Shown: positions 30,133 through 38,374, counted from the first letter of the stretch. The stretch is 64,000 nucleotides of DNA from Burkholderiales bacterium (GCA_021414305.1 JAIOOS010000012.1:1-64000); one strand, 5' to 3'. Numbers and translations: made by a program. Notes: a model not told the origin generated them from the letters alone.

Positions 30133-31064
30133 GCTCGCCATCGAACGCCCGGACTTCGCGCTCCCGGGTCCACCTGCGCCAGCCGGTCGCCGAGGACCAG
30201 CCGGCGTTCCTGGCCGCGGTGCGAGCAAGCCGCGCCCTGCATCGTCCGTGGACATCGGCCCCGGACACGCCGGCCAGGTTCCGCGCCTACCTCGAGCGCA
30301 TGGCCCTTCCTGCCCATCGTGCCTACCTCGTCTGCCGCAACGACACGAACGAGCTCGTGGGCGTCGTCAACCTGACGAACGTCGTGCTCGGCTTCTTCCG
30401 CAGCGGCTACGTGGGCTACTACGCCTTCTCGGGCCACGAGCGGCAAGGCTTGATGCGCGAGGGACTGCGGGCAGTCGTCCGGCACGCGTTCGGTTCGCTG
30501 AAGCTTCACCGCCTCGAGGCGAACATCCAGCCCGCGAACGCGGCCTCGATCGCCCTGGTCGCATCGTGCGGGTTCTCCAAGGAAGGCTTCTCGCCGCGCT
30601 ACCTGAAGATCGGCGGCCGGTGGCGGGATCACGAGCGCTGGGCGATCCTCGCCTCGCGAGCCGCGAGGCCCATCCTCCTGGCCGGCGGCAACCCGCAGAT
30701 CGCGAAGGCCGATGGCGACGACCCCGTGCGCGCCTACATCGCGGCCATGCCCGGCTGGAAGAGCGGCATCGGACAGCGCATCGACACGCTCGTCGTGCGC
30801 ACGGTCCCCGGCGTGCGCAAGGCGGTCAAGTGGAATTCCCCGTTCTACGGCGTCGAGGGCCGGGGCTGGTTCCTCGGCTTCCATACCTTCACGAACTACG
30901 TCAAGGCGACCTTCTTCCAGGGAACGTCGCTGCGACCTCCGCCCCCCGGAGGCAAGGTCAGGGAGGCGCGATGGATCGACATTCGCGAGGACGACTTCGA
31001 CGAGGCGCAGATGACGAAGTGGATCCGGCAGGCGGTTGCCCTGCCCGGCTGGGGCAAGTCCTAG
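30129..31064 (+). CDS. GNAT-DUF1801 fusion protein
   Basis: 311 residues. Residues 1-175 are a RimJ-type GNAT: VHLRQPVAEDQPAFLAAVRASRALHRPW, acetyl-CoA region GHERQGLMREGLRAVV, and ANIQPANAASIALVASCGFSKEGF. After a short linker (ASRAARPILLAGG) a complete DUF1801 domain starts at NPQIAKADGDDPVRAYIAAMPGWK and includes VRKAVKWNSPFYG. Both usually occur as separate proteins. Inference: in-frame cassette fusion after loss of stop, attC and start. ATG overlaps the upstream stop. Confidence 0.85.
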   Translation: MSSPSNARTSRSRVHLRQPVAEDQPAFLAAVRASRALHRPWTSAPDTPARFRAYLERMALPAHRAYLVCRNDTNELVGVVNLTNVVLGFFRSGYVGYYAFSGHERQGLMREGLRAVVRHAFGSLKLHRLEANIQPANAASIALVASCGFSKEGFSPRYLKIGGRWRDHERWAILASRAARPILLAGGNPQIAKADGDDPVRAYIAAMPGWKSGIGQRIDTLVVRTVPGVRKAVKWNSPFYGVEGRGWFLGFHTFTNYVKATFFQGTSLRPPPPGGKVREARWIDIREDDFDEAQMTKWIRQAVALPGWGKS

Positions 31065-31087
31065 GCGGCGTCCGGACTCGTCATACA

Positions 31088-31113
31088 GTGTGGCCAAACC
31101 CCGCGCTCATGTC
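31088..31113 (+). repeat. Collapsed attC relic at the LysE start
   Basis: GTGTGGCCAAACCCC joined to GCGCTCATGTC reproduces both arms of local attC sites (GTGTGGCCTAACCCC at 2685 and the right arm CGCTCATGTC) with one substitution, the centre and GTTAGGC being absent. The start codon of the LysE gene is the ATG of the right arm. Confidence 0.65.
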
Positions 31114-31722
31114 TGCCGCCTTCTTCATCGCAGCGCTCGTGCTCGCCATCACGCCGGGGCCGGGCATCGCCTACGTCGTGGCGCGCACGGCGGCGGCCGG
31201 CCGCGCCGAAGGCCTGGCGTCCTGCGTCGCACGGGTCTGGGCGGCATGCTTCATGTCGGCGCCGCCGCGCTGGGCCTGTCCGTGCTGCTGGCGCAGTCGG
31301 CGGCTGCCTTCTCCGTGGTCAAGTACGTCGGCGCCGCGTATCTCGTCTACCTCGGCGTGCGGCTGCTCGTGTCCAGGTCGTCGCCCCTGGCCGGGGGTGC
31401 GGTCGCGGCCGGCGGCGCCCGGCGTGCGCTGGCCGAGGGCGTGCTGGTGGAGGCGCTCAACGTGAAGACCGCCCTCTTCTTCCTGGCCTTCCTGCCGCAG
31501 TTCCTCGTCGCCGGAAGTCCTCCCGCTGCGCAGCTCGTCGTCATGGGCACGGTCTGCGTCGTCCTCAACACGCTCGTCGACGTCGCTGCCGTCCTGGGTG
31601 CCGCGCGGCTCCTCGAGTCTGCAAGTTCCGCCCGACGACGTGCGCGACTCCTGAACAAGGCGTCCGGCATCACCCTCGTCGGCCTGGGCCTGTACGTCGC
31701 GGCGGCGCGGCGCAACGCCTGA
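31109..31722 (+). pseudogene. LysE-type amino-acid exporter, one frameshift
   Basis: Frame 1 gives FFIAALVLAITPGPGIAYVVARTAAAGRAEGLASC; from about 31230 the frame changes and continues GLGGMLHVGAAALGLSVLLAQ, VVKYVGAAYLVYLGVRLL, and LNVKTALFFLAFLPQFL to 31722. One missing G near 31231 explains it. The restored 205-residue protein has the six helices of LysE/RhtB exporters. Either a recent inactivation or a sequencing error. Confidence 0.78.
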
Positions 31723-31741
31723 CCGCTTCGTCGAGCCGCGC
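31717..31741 (+). repeat. Probable attC left-arm relic
   Basis: GCCTGACCGCTTCGTCGAGC followed by CGCGC matches GCCTAACCCCTCCATCGAGCGGACG at about 19 of 25 positions and includes the LysE stop codon. The next gene begins immediately. Confidence 0.55.
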
Positions 31742-31742
31742 C

Positions 31743-32156
31743 GTGCACACGCTTCCGCTGCGCCTGCCGCCGGGCTGCGATCTGCGCCGCGAGATCGAGC
31801 GCGCAGTCGGTGCGCTGCCGGAGCCGTCCGCCTTCGTGCTGTCGGGCATCGGCAGCCTCGCCGAGGCGAGCATCCGGTTCGCCGGGGCCGAGTCGCCCAC
31901 CCTCCTGACCGAGCCGCTCGAGGTCCTCTCCCTGGCCGGCAGCGTCAGCGCCCAGGGCGCCCATCTGCACGCCGCGGTCTCCACCGCTGGCGGAAGCGTG
32001 CTGGGCGGCCATCTGGGTTACGGCTGCGTGGTCAGAACCACGGCCGAAGTTCTCGTGGCGGTCCTGCCGGAGTGGAAGCTCTCGCGCGAGCACGATCCGG
32101 CCTCCGGCTACGAGGAGCTTGTCGTTGCTCGCCACCAGGACGGGCCTCTGGCCTGA
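31743..32156 (+). CDS. PPC (DUF296) domain protein
   Basis: This protein has 137 residues from GTG. The domain reads VLSGIGSLAEASIRFAGAES, EPLEVLSLAGSVSAQGAHLHAAVS and GGSVLGGHLGYGCVVRTTAEVLVAVL, the complete PPC fold found alone in bacteria and in plant AT-hook proteins. The three-His metal site includes HLHAAV and GGHL. It forms trimers; the role is unknown, possibly nucleotide binding. Confidence 0.87.
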   Translation: MHTLPLRLPPGCDLRREIERAVGALPEPSAFVLSGIGSLAEASIRFAGAESPTLLTEPLEVLSLAGSVSAQGAHLHAAVSTAGGSVLGGHLGYGCVVRTTAEVLVAVLPEWKLSREHDPASGYEELVVARHQDGPLA

Positions 32157-32172
32157 CCCGCAGGGAACGCCG

Positions 32173-32868
32173 GTGACGATCCTCAAGGGCGCTCCCTGGC
32201 GATTCGCGGCGCCCCTGTCGGTGTTCGTCGCGGTCTTTCTTGCCTTGTGGTCGCTTCGTGCCACCGTCTTCTTCACGGTCGACGAGCAGATCGCTTCTCC
32301 GGTCTGGCGAGCGGCCTACGCCGATCTCCTCAAGCTCGTCGTCTGGGTGCTTCCCGCCGCGGTGTTCGTTGCGCGGCTGAGGAAGGCGTCACCGGCCCGG
32401 TACCTGGGCATTTCGGTCGCGCCGGGCCCGCGAGTCTGGTCGCTCTGCCTCCTGGTGACCGCTTCGTTCCTGATGCTCGTCGCCATCGCCGAGACGAGCC
32501 TCGGCGGCAAGTCGATCTCGGCCGTCGGCCTGAGGTCCCTCCCGGCGGCGCTCCTGCTCCTCCAGTTCGTGCTTTCTCCCCTGCTCGAGGAGATCCTCTT
32601 TCGCGGCCTCTTGATGAAGGAGCTGCTCGTGCTGCTGCCGGCCTGGCTGGCAAGCGGGGTGAATTCGCTGCTTTTCGTCGCCGTCCACCTGCCGTACTGG
32701 CTGTATCACGGCGGAGCGACGCAGGCGATGGCGGCCAACGCCATCGGCGTGTTCCTGTTCAGCTTGCTGGCTTGCTGGCTGTTCGCCCGGAGCGCTTCGA
32801 TCTGGCCGCCGGTGGTGGCTCACATTGCCAACAATCTCCTGTCCACCTCCTTGGTGACTGCCGCATGA
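32173..32868 (+). CDS. CPBP family intramembrane glutamic protease
   Basis: This protein has 231 residues from GTG 32173. Motif 1 is LLEEILFRGLL (EExxxR) near 138-148, motif 2 includes FVAVHLPYW near 172, and motif 3 HIANN near 218. Seven to eight membrane helices. These Abi/CaaX-type proteases act within the membrane; bacterial ones include bacteriocin-immunity proteins. It overlaps the next gene by ATGA. Confidence 0.85.
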   Translation: MTILKGAPWRFAAPLSVFVAVFLALWSLRATVFFTVDEQIASPVWRAAYADLLKLVVWVLPAAVFVARLRKASPARYLGISVAPGPRVWSLCLLVTASFLMLVAIAETSLGGKSISAVGLRSLPAALLLLQFVLSPLLEEILFRGLLMKELLVLLPAWLASGVNSLLFVAVHLPYWLYHGGATQAMAANAIGVFLFSLLACWLFARSASIWPPVVAHIANNLLSTSLVTAA

Positions 32869-34166
32869 AGCACTGGCCGCGCATTCTCGTCCTGGCCGTT
32901 CTGGCCACTGCCTTCGGCAGCGCCAGGGCCGAGCTCTCCGACGTGGAGAAGCGCATCGTCGAAGCGGTCAAGGCGCGGTCTCCGACGGCGCTCGCGCTTC
33001 TGCAGAAGTCGGTCGTCGTCAACAGCGGAACGCTCAACACCGAGGGCGTCAAGGAGGTGGGGCGGCTCTTTCGCGCTGAACTGGACGAGGTGGGCTTCGC
33101 CACCCGCTGGATCGACATGCCGGCGTCGATGCAGCGCGCCGGGCACCTCGCAGGCAAGCGCGAGGGCGTGCGCGGCAAGCGGCTGCTGCTGCTCGGGCAC
33201 ATGGACACGGTGTTCGAACCCTCGAGCCCGGTCACGCCCTGGGCGGTGGACGGCCAGCGCATTCGCGGCCAGGGCGTCTCGGACATGAAGGGCGGCGTCG
33301 TGATCATGCTCGAGGCGTTGCGGGCGTTGAAGAGCGTCGGCGCGCTCGATGGCTCCACGGTGGCCGTGCTGCTGACCGGCGACGAAGAAAGCGTCGGCCA
33401 GCCGACCGCGCAGGCGCGCGCGGACCTGATCGCGATGGCCCGCGCCAGCGACATCGCGCTTTCGTTCGAGGGCATGGGGCGAGAGACCAACGGCGGCGAG
33501 TCGGTGGCCGTCGCCAGGCGCGGCGCCGGGTCGTGGTCGCTGACGGTGACCGGCAAGCAAGGGCATTCGTCGGCCATCTTCGGCCCCGGCGCCGGCTTCG
33601 GCGCCGCCTATGAACTGGCCCGCATCGTCAATGCCTTTCGCGAGCAACTGATCGAGCCGGGCCTCACCTTCGGCGCCGGCGTCATGCTGGCCGGCACCGA
33701 GGTCGACTTCGACCCGGCCCTGGCGCGCGGCACGGCCGCGGGAAAGAGCAACATCGTTCCGCCCCGGGCCATCGCGCGCGGCGACCTGCGCGCCTTGACC
33801 GCCGAGCAGCGCGATCGCGCGCGCAGCCGCATGCGCGACATCGTCGGCCACAGCCTGCCCGGCACCTCCGCCGCCATCACGTTCGCCGAGTCGTATCCGC
33901 CGATGGCCGCCACGCCTGCGAACCACGCCCTGCAGGAGCTCTATTCGCAGGTCAGCGTCGACCTCGGCCATGGCAGGGTCGAGGCCGGCAACCCCGAATC
34001 GCGGGGCGCGGGCGACGTGCAGTTCGCGGCGCCGCACGCTGCCGCCCTCGACGGACTCGGCGCCGCAGGTGGCGGGTCGCATTCGCCGCTCGAATACCTG
34101 CTCGCGGAGTCGATCGAGAAGAACGCGATCCGGGCCGCGATCATGATCTACCGGCTGACGCGGTGA
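32865..34166 (+). CDS. Exported M20 family metallopeptidase
   Basis: 433 residues, the longest gene in the window. Signal peptide (RILVLAVLATAFGSARA). Metal and catalytic motifs are LLLGHMDTVFEP near 107-118 (His, catalytic Asp), GQGVSDMKGGVVIML near 143-157 (bridging Asp), and LLTGDEESVG near 175-184 (catalytic Glu-Glu); a dimerisation domain starts at ARRGAGSWSLTVTGKQGHSS. It resembles glutamate carboxypeptidase CPG2 and should remove C-terminal residues in the periplasm. Overlaps the protease stop by ATGA. Confidence 0.9.
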   Translation: MKHWPRILVLAVLATAFGSARAELSDVEKRIVEAVKARSPTALALLQKSVVVNSGTLNTEGVKEVGRLFRAELDEVGFATRWIDMPASMQRAGHLAGKREGVRGKRLLLLGHMDTVFEPSSPVTPWAVDGQRIRGQGVSDMKGGVVIMLEALRALKSVGALDGSTVAVLLTGDEESVGQPTAQARADLIAMARASDIALSFEGMGRETNGGESVAVARRGAGSWSLTVTGKQGHSSAIFGPGAGFGAAYELARIVNAFREQLIEPGLTFGAGVMLAGTEVDFDPALARGTAAGKSNIVPPRAIARGDLRALTAEQRDRARSRMRDIVGHSLPGTSAAITFAESYPPMAATPANHALQELYSQVSVDLGHGRVEAGNPESRGAGDVQFAAPHAAALDGLGAAGGGSHSPLEYLLAESIEKNAIRAAIMIYRLTR

Positions 34167-34221
34167 CCCGACCGTCCGGCCTTTCGCCCCACCAGTCGTA
34201 CCCCGCCACCGAAAGGCCGTC

Positions 34222-34569
34222 ATGGCTCTCCCGTTCGACCCCGAAGCCTTCGCGCAACGCCAGCTCGACGCCTACAACGCCCGCGACCTGGACGCCTTCG
34301 TCCGCGAGTACACGAGCGACGTGGAGGTCTATCGACTCCCCGACCCGAACCCGGTCATCGTCGGCCGCGCGGCCCTGGCTGCGCACTACCGGGATCACCG
34401 CTTCAATCTTCCGGACCTGCACGCCAGGCTGGTCAAGCGAATGGTCTTCGGCAACAAGGTGATCGATCAGGAACTCGTGCTCGGGGTGCCAGGCGCCCCG
34501 CTGGAGGCTGCCGCCATCTACGAGGTCACGGAACGGGGCATCGCCAAGGTATGGTTCGTCGGCCCCTAG
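34222..34569 (+). CDS. NTF2-like protein (steroid isomerase type)
   Basis: 115 residues: FAQRQLDAYNARDLDAFVREYTSDVEVYRLPDPNPVIVGRAALAAHYRDHRF, then AIYEVTERGIAKVWFVG. It is a compact SnoaL-like protein with the usual acidic pocket residues. Ligand unknown. The 55 bp before it show no clear site. Confidence 0.85.
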   Translation: MALPFDPEAFAQRQLDAYNARDLDAFVREYTSDVEVYRLPDPNPVIVGRAALAAHYRDHRFNLPDLHARLVKRMVFGNKVIDQELVLGVPGAPLEAAAIYEVTERGIAKVWFVGP

Positions 34570-34592
34570 CATTCGACAGGCATCGCACCCCC

Positions 34593-34793
34593 ATGGAATC
34601 GAGAAGGCTCAGGGTCGGCCAGCCGATCACGCCCGAGCAGTTCGACGAGCTCACCGACGACCAGCTGGCGCGCCTCGTTCCCAAGGCATACCGCGAGTTC
34701 TTCCCCGGCAAGGACTTCTGCGCCGACGGCCACTTCTACCTGCACGACGGAAACGCCTGGAGCTTCTACAAGGCCGGTTTCCTCGACGAATAG
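34593..34793 (+). CDS. Small acidic protein, unknown function
   Basis: 66 residues: LRVGQPITPEQFDELTDDQLARLVPKAYREFFPGKDF, then HFYLHDGNAWSFYKAGF. It is soluble, with no signal. Not a family I can name. ATG 34593 lies 24 bases after the previous stop, with a TAGCAT hexamer between them. Confidence 0.6.
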   Translation: MESRRLRVGQPITPEQFDELTDDQLARLVPKAYREFFPGKDFCADGHFYLHDGNAWSFYKAGFLDE

Positions 34794-34852
34794 GGAGCTG
34801 GCCATCCTGCACCGGGTTCTGCTTTCCGGGATCGGACCCGCTCCTGTACCCG

Positions 34853-35266
34853 CTACGGAGAAACCTTCGTCATGCCGATGCAGAATCCGATCAGGACCAC
34901 CACGTTGAGCAGCATCCCGGCGACGTGAAGTCGCCGGAACTGTCCGATGGCGGCAGAATCGTCGGCCGTCATCGTGCCGCGCACCGTGTCCATGCGACCG
35001 ACCAGCCAACGGCGGCCGGCGAAACCGAGACCGGCGATGGCGCCGAGGGTCAGGCCGATGATGGCGCGGCCGGCAAGGGCGAAGCTCAGCGCGCCAACGC
35101 TGCCCGTGACCATGAGCGCCACGTAGTAGACGTTGAACAGGCCGCGGATGAATTGCGAATCGACCGGCGTGTCGTGCTTGAGGATGAGCAGCGGCAGCGA
35201 GCCCATCATGAAGAAACCCATCCAGACGATCAGCACGACCGTCGAAATCAGCGCAACGATGAGCAT
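34853..35266 (-). CDS. Four-helix membrane protein on the minus strand
   Basis: 137 residues starting MLIVALISTVVLIVWMGFFMMG, with further helices near 41-66, 68-84 and 113-133, and a loop RRWLVGRMDTVRGTMTADDSAAIGQFRRLHVAGM. GAGAGG precedes the ATG. It resembles DUF4149-type membrane proteins. It is the second of only two inverted genes and diverges from 35416. Confidence 0.75.
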   Translation of the reverse strand: MLIVALISTVVLIVWMGFFMMGSLPLLILKHDTPVDSQFIRGLFNVYYVALMVTGSVGALSFALAGRAIIGLTLGAIAGLGFAGRRWLVGRMDTVRGTMTADDSAAIGQFRRLHVAGMLLNVVVLIGFCIGMTKVSP

Positions 35267-35415
35267 TCGACCTCTCGAGTCAGGGCCCGGCGCGGCTCGC
35301 CTGGCCAACGGGACGGCGTCGGATTCTATTTCGCGTGACCGCTTTCGCAACCTCGGGGCGGAGCCCTGACCGGCGCTCGCTACACTGCCTCGAGACTGCT
35401 TGGACGGAGGTGGCC
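35267..35415. promoter_or_regulatory. Divergent intergenic region
   Basis: 149 bp between oppositely directed genes. A TACACT hexamer at 35391-35396 lies 20 bases before the crotonase start and GGACGGAGG just before it. No good -35 is visible. The region should hold both promoters. Confidence 0.45.
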
Positions 35416-36156
35416 GTGCCAGATGATCCCGCGGAACCACGACGCTCGAGCACGGCGCTCACCTATGCCCTCGAGGAGGGGATCGCCACCATCGCCATCG
35501 ACGACGGCAAGGCCAACGTCATGAGCGTCTCGACGCTGCGCGCGCTCGACGCGGCGCTGGACCGGGCCGCGGCCGACCGGGCGGTGGTCGTGCTCCGTGG
35601 CCGGCCGGGCATGTTCTCCGCAGGCTTTGACCTCGCGGCCTTCAAGCGCGATCCGCAGGAGACCCTGGAGATGCTGCAGGCCGGCGCGGCCATGGCGGAG
35701 CGCCTGCTTTCGTTTCCGCATCCCGTCGTCGCCGTCTGCACGGGGCACGCGATCGCGATGGGCGCCTTCATCCTCCTGTGCGCCGATCTTCGAATCGGCG
35801 CCTGGCCGGAGGCGAAGATCCAGGTGAATGAAGTCCAGATCGGCCTGACCGTTCCCGATTTCGCGATCGAGATCTGCCGCCAGCGCCTCTCGCCGGCGCA
35901 CTTCAACCTGGCGGTCGTGACGGCCACCCCTTACACCCAGCATCAGGCGGTCGCGGCGGGATTCCTGGACGAAGCGATCCTCGCGGAACAGCTCGCCGAC
36001 CTGCTGAAGAGTCGCGCCGATCACCTGCGCAAGCTCCACCGCGAATCGTTCACGGCAACGAAGCTGCGGCTGCGCGGCCCGGCGCTGGCTTCGCTGCGCG
36101 ACGCCATCCGGCGCGACGTCGAGGGGTGGGCGGAGCGGTTTCGAAAGACGGCCTGA
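35416..36156 (+). CDS. Enoyl-CoA hydratase/isomerase (crotonase) family protein
   Basis: This protein has 246 residues from GTG 35416, with GGAGG five bases upstream. VLRGRPGMFSAGFDLAAFKR near 60-79 gives the oxyanion-hole segment, and VCTGHAIAMGAFILLCADLRIGA near 106-128 the second. The usual catalytic Glu positions read ...QVNEVQIGLTVPDFAIE. It acts on an acyl-CoA in the cytoplasm. Two other in-frame GTG starts exist upstream. Confidence 0.87.
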   Translation: MPDDPAEPRRSSTALTYALEEGIATIAIDDGKANVMSVSTLRALDAALDRAAADRAVVVLRGRPGMFSAGFDLAAFKRDPQETLEMLQAGAAMAERLLSFPHPVVAVCTGHAIAMGAFILLCADLRIGAWPEAKIQVNEVQIGLTVPDFAIEICRQRLSPAHFNLAVVTATPYTQHQAVAAGFLDEAILAEQLADLLKSRADHLRKLHRESFTATKLRLRGPALASLRDAIRRDVEGWAERFRKTA

Positions 36157-36160
36157 CCGC

Positions 36161-36619
36161 ATGGACGAGTCGCAACTCGCATCGGCCCTGCAGGCCGAGT
36201 ACTTCCATCTGCAGAAGACGATCGAGGACTTCGACGGCAAGGCGATGACCATCAAGGCATGGAGCGTCACCTTCAGCTTCTCGGTGATCGTCGGCGCATT
36301 CGCCAGCCATGCCCCGGCCGTTCTCCTGGTCGCCGCGACGAGCTCGCTCCTGTTCTGGTTTCTCGAGACGATGTGGAAGGCGTTCCAGCTCGGCTACTAC
36401 GAGCGCGCCAGCCAGATCGAAGCGCATTTCCGCGGCGACGCCGAGCTGAAGTCGGCCCACCAGATCGGCGCCTCGTGGATGACGCGGTGGCGGCGCACGT
36501 CGTGGCCGGAGATCGGAAGAATGGCGCTCTGGCCGCACGTCGCCTTGCCGCACGCCGTGGTGGTGCTCGTCGGCGCCGGCCTGTTCGCGGCGGCCCTGCT
36601 CGGCGGCCTCAAGCTTTGA
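36161..36619 (+). CDS. Two-helix membrane protein, RipA-like guess
   Basis: 152 residues. EYFHLQKTIEDFDGKAMTIKAW precedes two adjacent helices (VTFSFSVIVGAFASHA, LLVAATSSLLFWFLE); a third lies at the C-terminus (VVVLVGAGLFAAALLGG). The middle is amphipathic (RASQIEAHFRGDAELK). Similar in plan to the gene at 39684. Function unknown. Confidence 0.65.
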   Translation: MDESQLASALQAEYFHLQKTIEDFDGKAMTIKAWSVTFSFSVIVGAFASHAPAVLLVAATSSLLFWFLETMWKAFQLGYYERASQIEAHFRGDAELKSAHQIGASWMTRWRRTSWPEIGRMALWPHVALPHAVVVLVGAGLFAAALLGGLKL

Positions 36620-36620
36620 C

Positions 36621-36644
36621 GCCTGACCTCGGTGATCGCCGGGG
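36621..36644 (+). repeat. Possible attC left-arm relic, last recognisable
   Basis: GCCTGACCTCGGTGATCGCC followed by GGGG aligns with GCCTAACCCCTCC-ATCGAGCGG with small changes. To the right of here I find no further attC-like stretch. Confidence 0.4.
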
Positions 36645-36728
36645 GTTTTCCCGTCGATCCGCGTGTCGAAACCGGACCGCGCCGACCGTCGTAGAGTGGA
36701 GGGACGTCCTCTGCCATTCATTGCGATC

Positions 36729-37175
36729 ATGCCGACCAATACCGTTCGCCTTCAGCGCGTGCTCCGTGCCCCCCCGGAGCGCGTCTACCGTGCCTTCCTC
36801 GATGCCGATGCCATGGCCAAGTGGCTGCCGCCCTACGGCTTCACCTGCAAGGTCCACCAGATGGATGCCCAGGTCGGCGGCACCTACAAGATGTCGTTCA
36901 GCAACTTCTCGAGCAGCCACGGTCACTCGTTCGGCGGCGTCTACCGCGAGCTCGTGCCGTTCGAGAAGATCCGCTACACCGCCCGGTTCGACGATCCGAA
37001 CCTGCCCGGAGAAATGCAGACCACGCTCGTCCTGAAGGCGGTGTCCTGCGGGACCGAGCTGAGCGTGGTCCAGGAAGGGCTGCCCGAGGTCATTCCGGTC
37101 GAGATGTGCTATCTCGGCTGGCAGGAGTCGCTGGCCCAGCTGCGCACGCTGGTCGAGCCCGACATTCCCGGCTAG
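36729..37175 (+). CDS. SRPBCC (AHSA1/START-like) family protein
   Basis: 148 residues: VRLQRVLRAPPERVYRAFLDADAMAKWLPPYGFTCKVHQMDAQVGG at the start, then FGGVYRELVPFEKIRYTARFDD and GTELSVVQEGLPEVIPVEMCYLGWQESLAQL. This is the activator of Hsp90 homologue-like branch of the START fold, which binds hydrophobic ligands. TAGAGT lies 32 bases upstream. Confidence 0.87.
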   Translation: MPTNTVRLQRVLRAPPERVYRAFLDADAMAKWLPPYGFTCKVHQMDAQVGGTYKMSFSNFSSSHGHSFGGVYRELVPFEKIRYTARFDDPNLPGEMQTTLVLKAVSCGTELSVVQEGLPEVIPVEMCYLGWQESLAQLRTLVEPDIPG

Positions 37176-37190
37176 CGCGGCAACACCGGC

Positions 37191-37565
37191 GTGGATGTCG
37201 AGTCTGCCGAGCATCTGGAGCGGCTTCGCTGCCAGCCGGAGGTGAAGGCTGCGCTCCTGCGGCTGGCGGCCGACTCGCCGGCCGAGGCTCGGTTCGAGCG
37301 CGCAGCCAGGAACTCGCTCTACCGGGCCGCGATCCAGGGCCTGGTCGATCGCTTCGCCGCGACCGGCTTCGTGCTGCCGCTGCAGGAGGAGTGCGTCATC
37401 TACGGCAGGCCGTGCTGGCTGCTCGCCACGAGCCTGGCGTCCTCTCCGCAGGCCCCGTACGCCATCGCGGTGGTGGCCGCCGACGGTGCGCCGGTGGAGG
37501 CCCTGCTCGAGCTGCTGCACGGCGTCAGCCGCGACTACTGGTTCGGCTCGACCTTCTTCAAGTGA
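37191..37565 (+). CDS. Protein of unknown function
   Basis: This protein has 124 residues from GTG. The first half is helical (HLERLRCQPEVKAALLRLA, ARFERAARNSLYRAAIQGL), the second has strands FVLPLQEECVIYG and YAIAVVAADGAPV, ending DYWFGSTFFK. No membrane segment. Family not recognised. It lies 15 bases after the previous stop. Confidence 0.6.
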   Translation: MDVESAEHLERLRCQPEVKAALLRLAADSPAEARFERAARNSLYRAAIQGLVDRFAATGFVLPLQEECVIYGRPCWLLATSLASSPQAPYAIAVVAADGAPVEALLELLHGVSRDYWFGSTFFK

Positions 37566-37604
37566 CGCCACACTCGCACCCTTTCGCAAGGAGCAACCCG
37601 TGTC

Positions 37605-37780
37605 GATCGAAGCTTGTCCGCGCCGGCATCTCGCCCACGGAGCCCGCGCCGGCGGCCGCACCGGGTTCGCGCTGGCGGCTGTTCGCCAACACCTGGCTGG
37701 TGACCGCGCTCAATCCGAAGGGGATCGTGTTCTTCGTCGCGTTCCTGCCGCAGTTCATCACGCGTGAGCCGGTTCGCGCG
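37605..37780 (+). pseudogene. LysE exporter internal fragment
   Basis: KLVRAGISP, then SRWRLFANTWLVTALNPKGIVFFVAFLPQF is the central part of a LysE/RhtB exporter, lacking both ends. The frame has no stop and runs directly into the following gene, so a hybrid could be read. A second LysE remnant alongside that at 31109. Confidence 0.7.
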
Positions 37781-38302
37781 ATGACCGCGATCCATTCCTG
37801 CCCGCTGCCCGCCGAGGCGCTTCTCCATCGCTATGGCGGATCCGGCGGCTACACGGACTGCTATGTCACGGAGCTGCCTCGCGCGGTCACCCATCCGGAG
37901 TTCGTCGAGGCCTTCTACACCACCGCGGTGTTCAAGCTCGAGCGGCTGCTGCTGCGCCTGTTCGTCTCCCGTCCGTCCACCGACCTCCAGGCAGCGCAGC
38001 TCGCGCGCGGAGAAAGCGAATCGTTCGCCGCCTGGTCGGTCGAGGGGCGCGCTCCCGACCAGTTGCTGCTGACCGATTTCGCGGGCCGCACGCGGTCCTG
38101 GCTGATGGTGGCGCCGTCGCCCGGCACGGGACCCGCCGGCACGCGGCTCTATTTCGGCTCCGCGGTCGTTCCGGCTTCCGGGTCGCGATCCGGCCGGCCC
38201 CGGATGGGCGTGGCGTTCACGGCCCTCCTCGGCTTCCACAGGCTCTATTCGCGCGTTCTCCTACGCGCCGCCCGGTCGCGGCTGTCGCGAACCAGGCACT
38301 GA
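37781..38302 (+). CDS. Conserved protein, unknown function
   Basis: This protein has 173 residues from ATG 37781. GYTDCYVTELPRAVTHPEFVEAFYTTAVFKLERLLLRLFVSRPS, FAAWSVEGRAPDQLLLTDFAGRTRSWLMVAP and RLYFGSAVVP look strongly conserved, and I recall similar proteins in proteobacteria, annotated as hypothetical. The pattern suggests a START-like or ligand-binding beta fold. An upstream LysE fragment is in the same open frame. Confidence 0.7.
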   Translation: MTAIHSCPLPAEALLHRYGGSGGYTDCYVTELPRAVTHPEFVEAFYTTAVFKLERLLLRLFVSRPSTDLQAAQLARGESESFAAWSVEGRAPDQLLLTDFAGRTRSWLMVAPSPGTGPAGTRLYFGSAVVPASGSRSGRPRMGVAFTALLGFHRLYSRVLLRAARSRLSRTRH

Positions 38303-38374
38303 GCGGCCGCGGCTTCCGCGCGGCTATGCTGGAGGAGCTGCATTACGCAGGTTCCATCCGGGAGGCGGTTGCCG

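Noticed and set aside
32820..34223. Long minus-strand ORF (467 codons)
   Set aside because: Fully antisense to the M20 peptidase, which has all its motifs.
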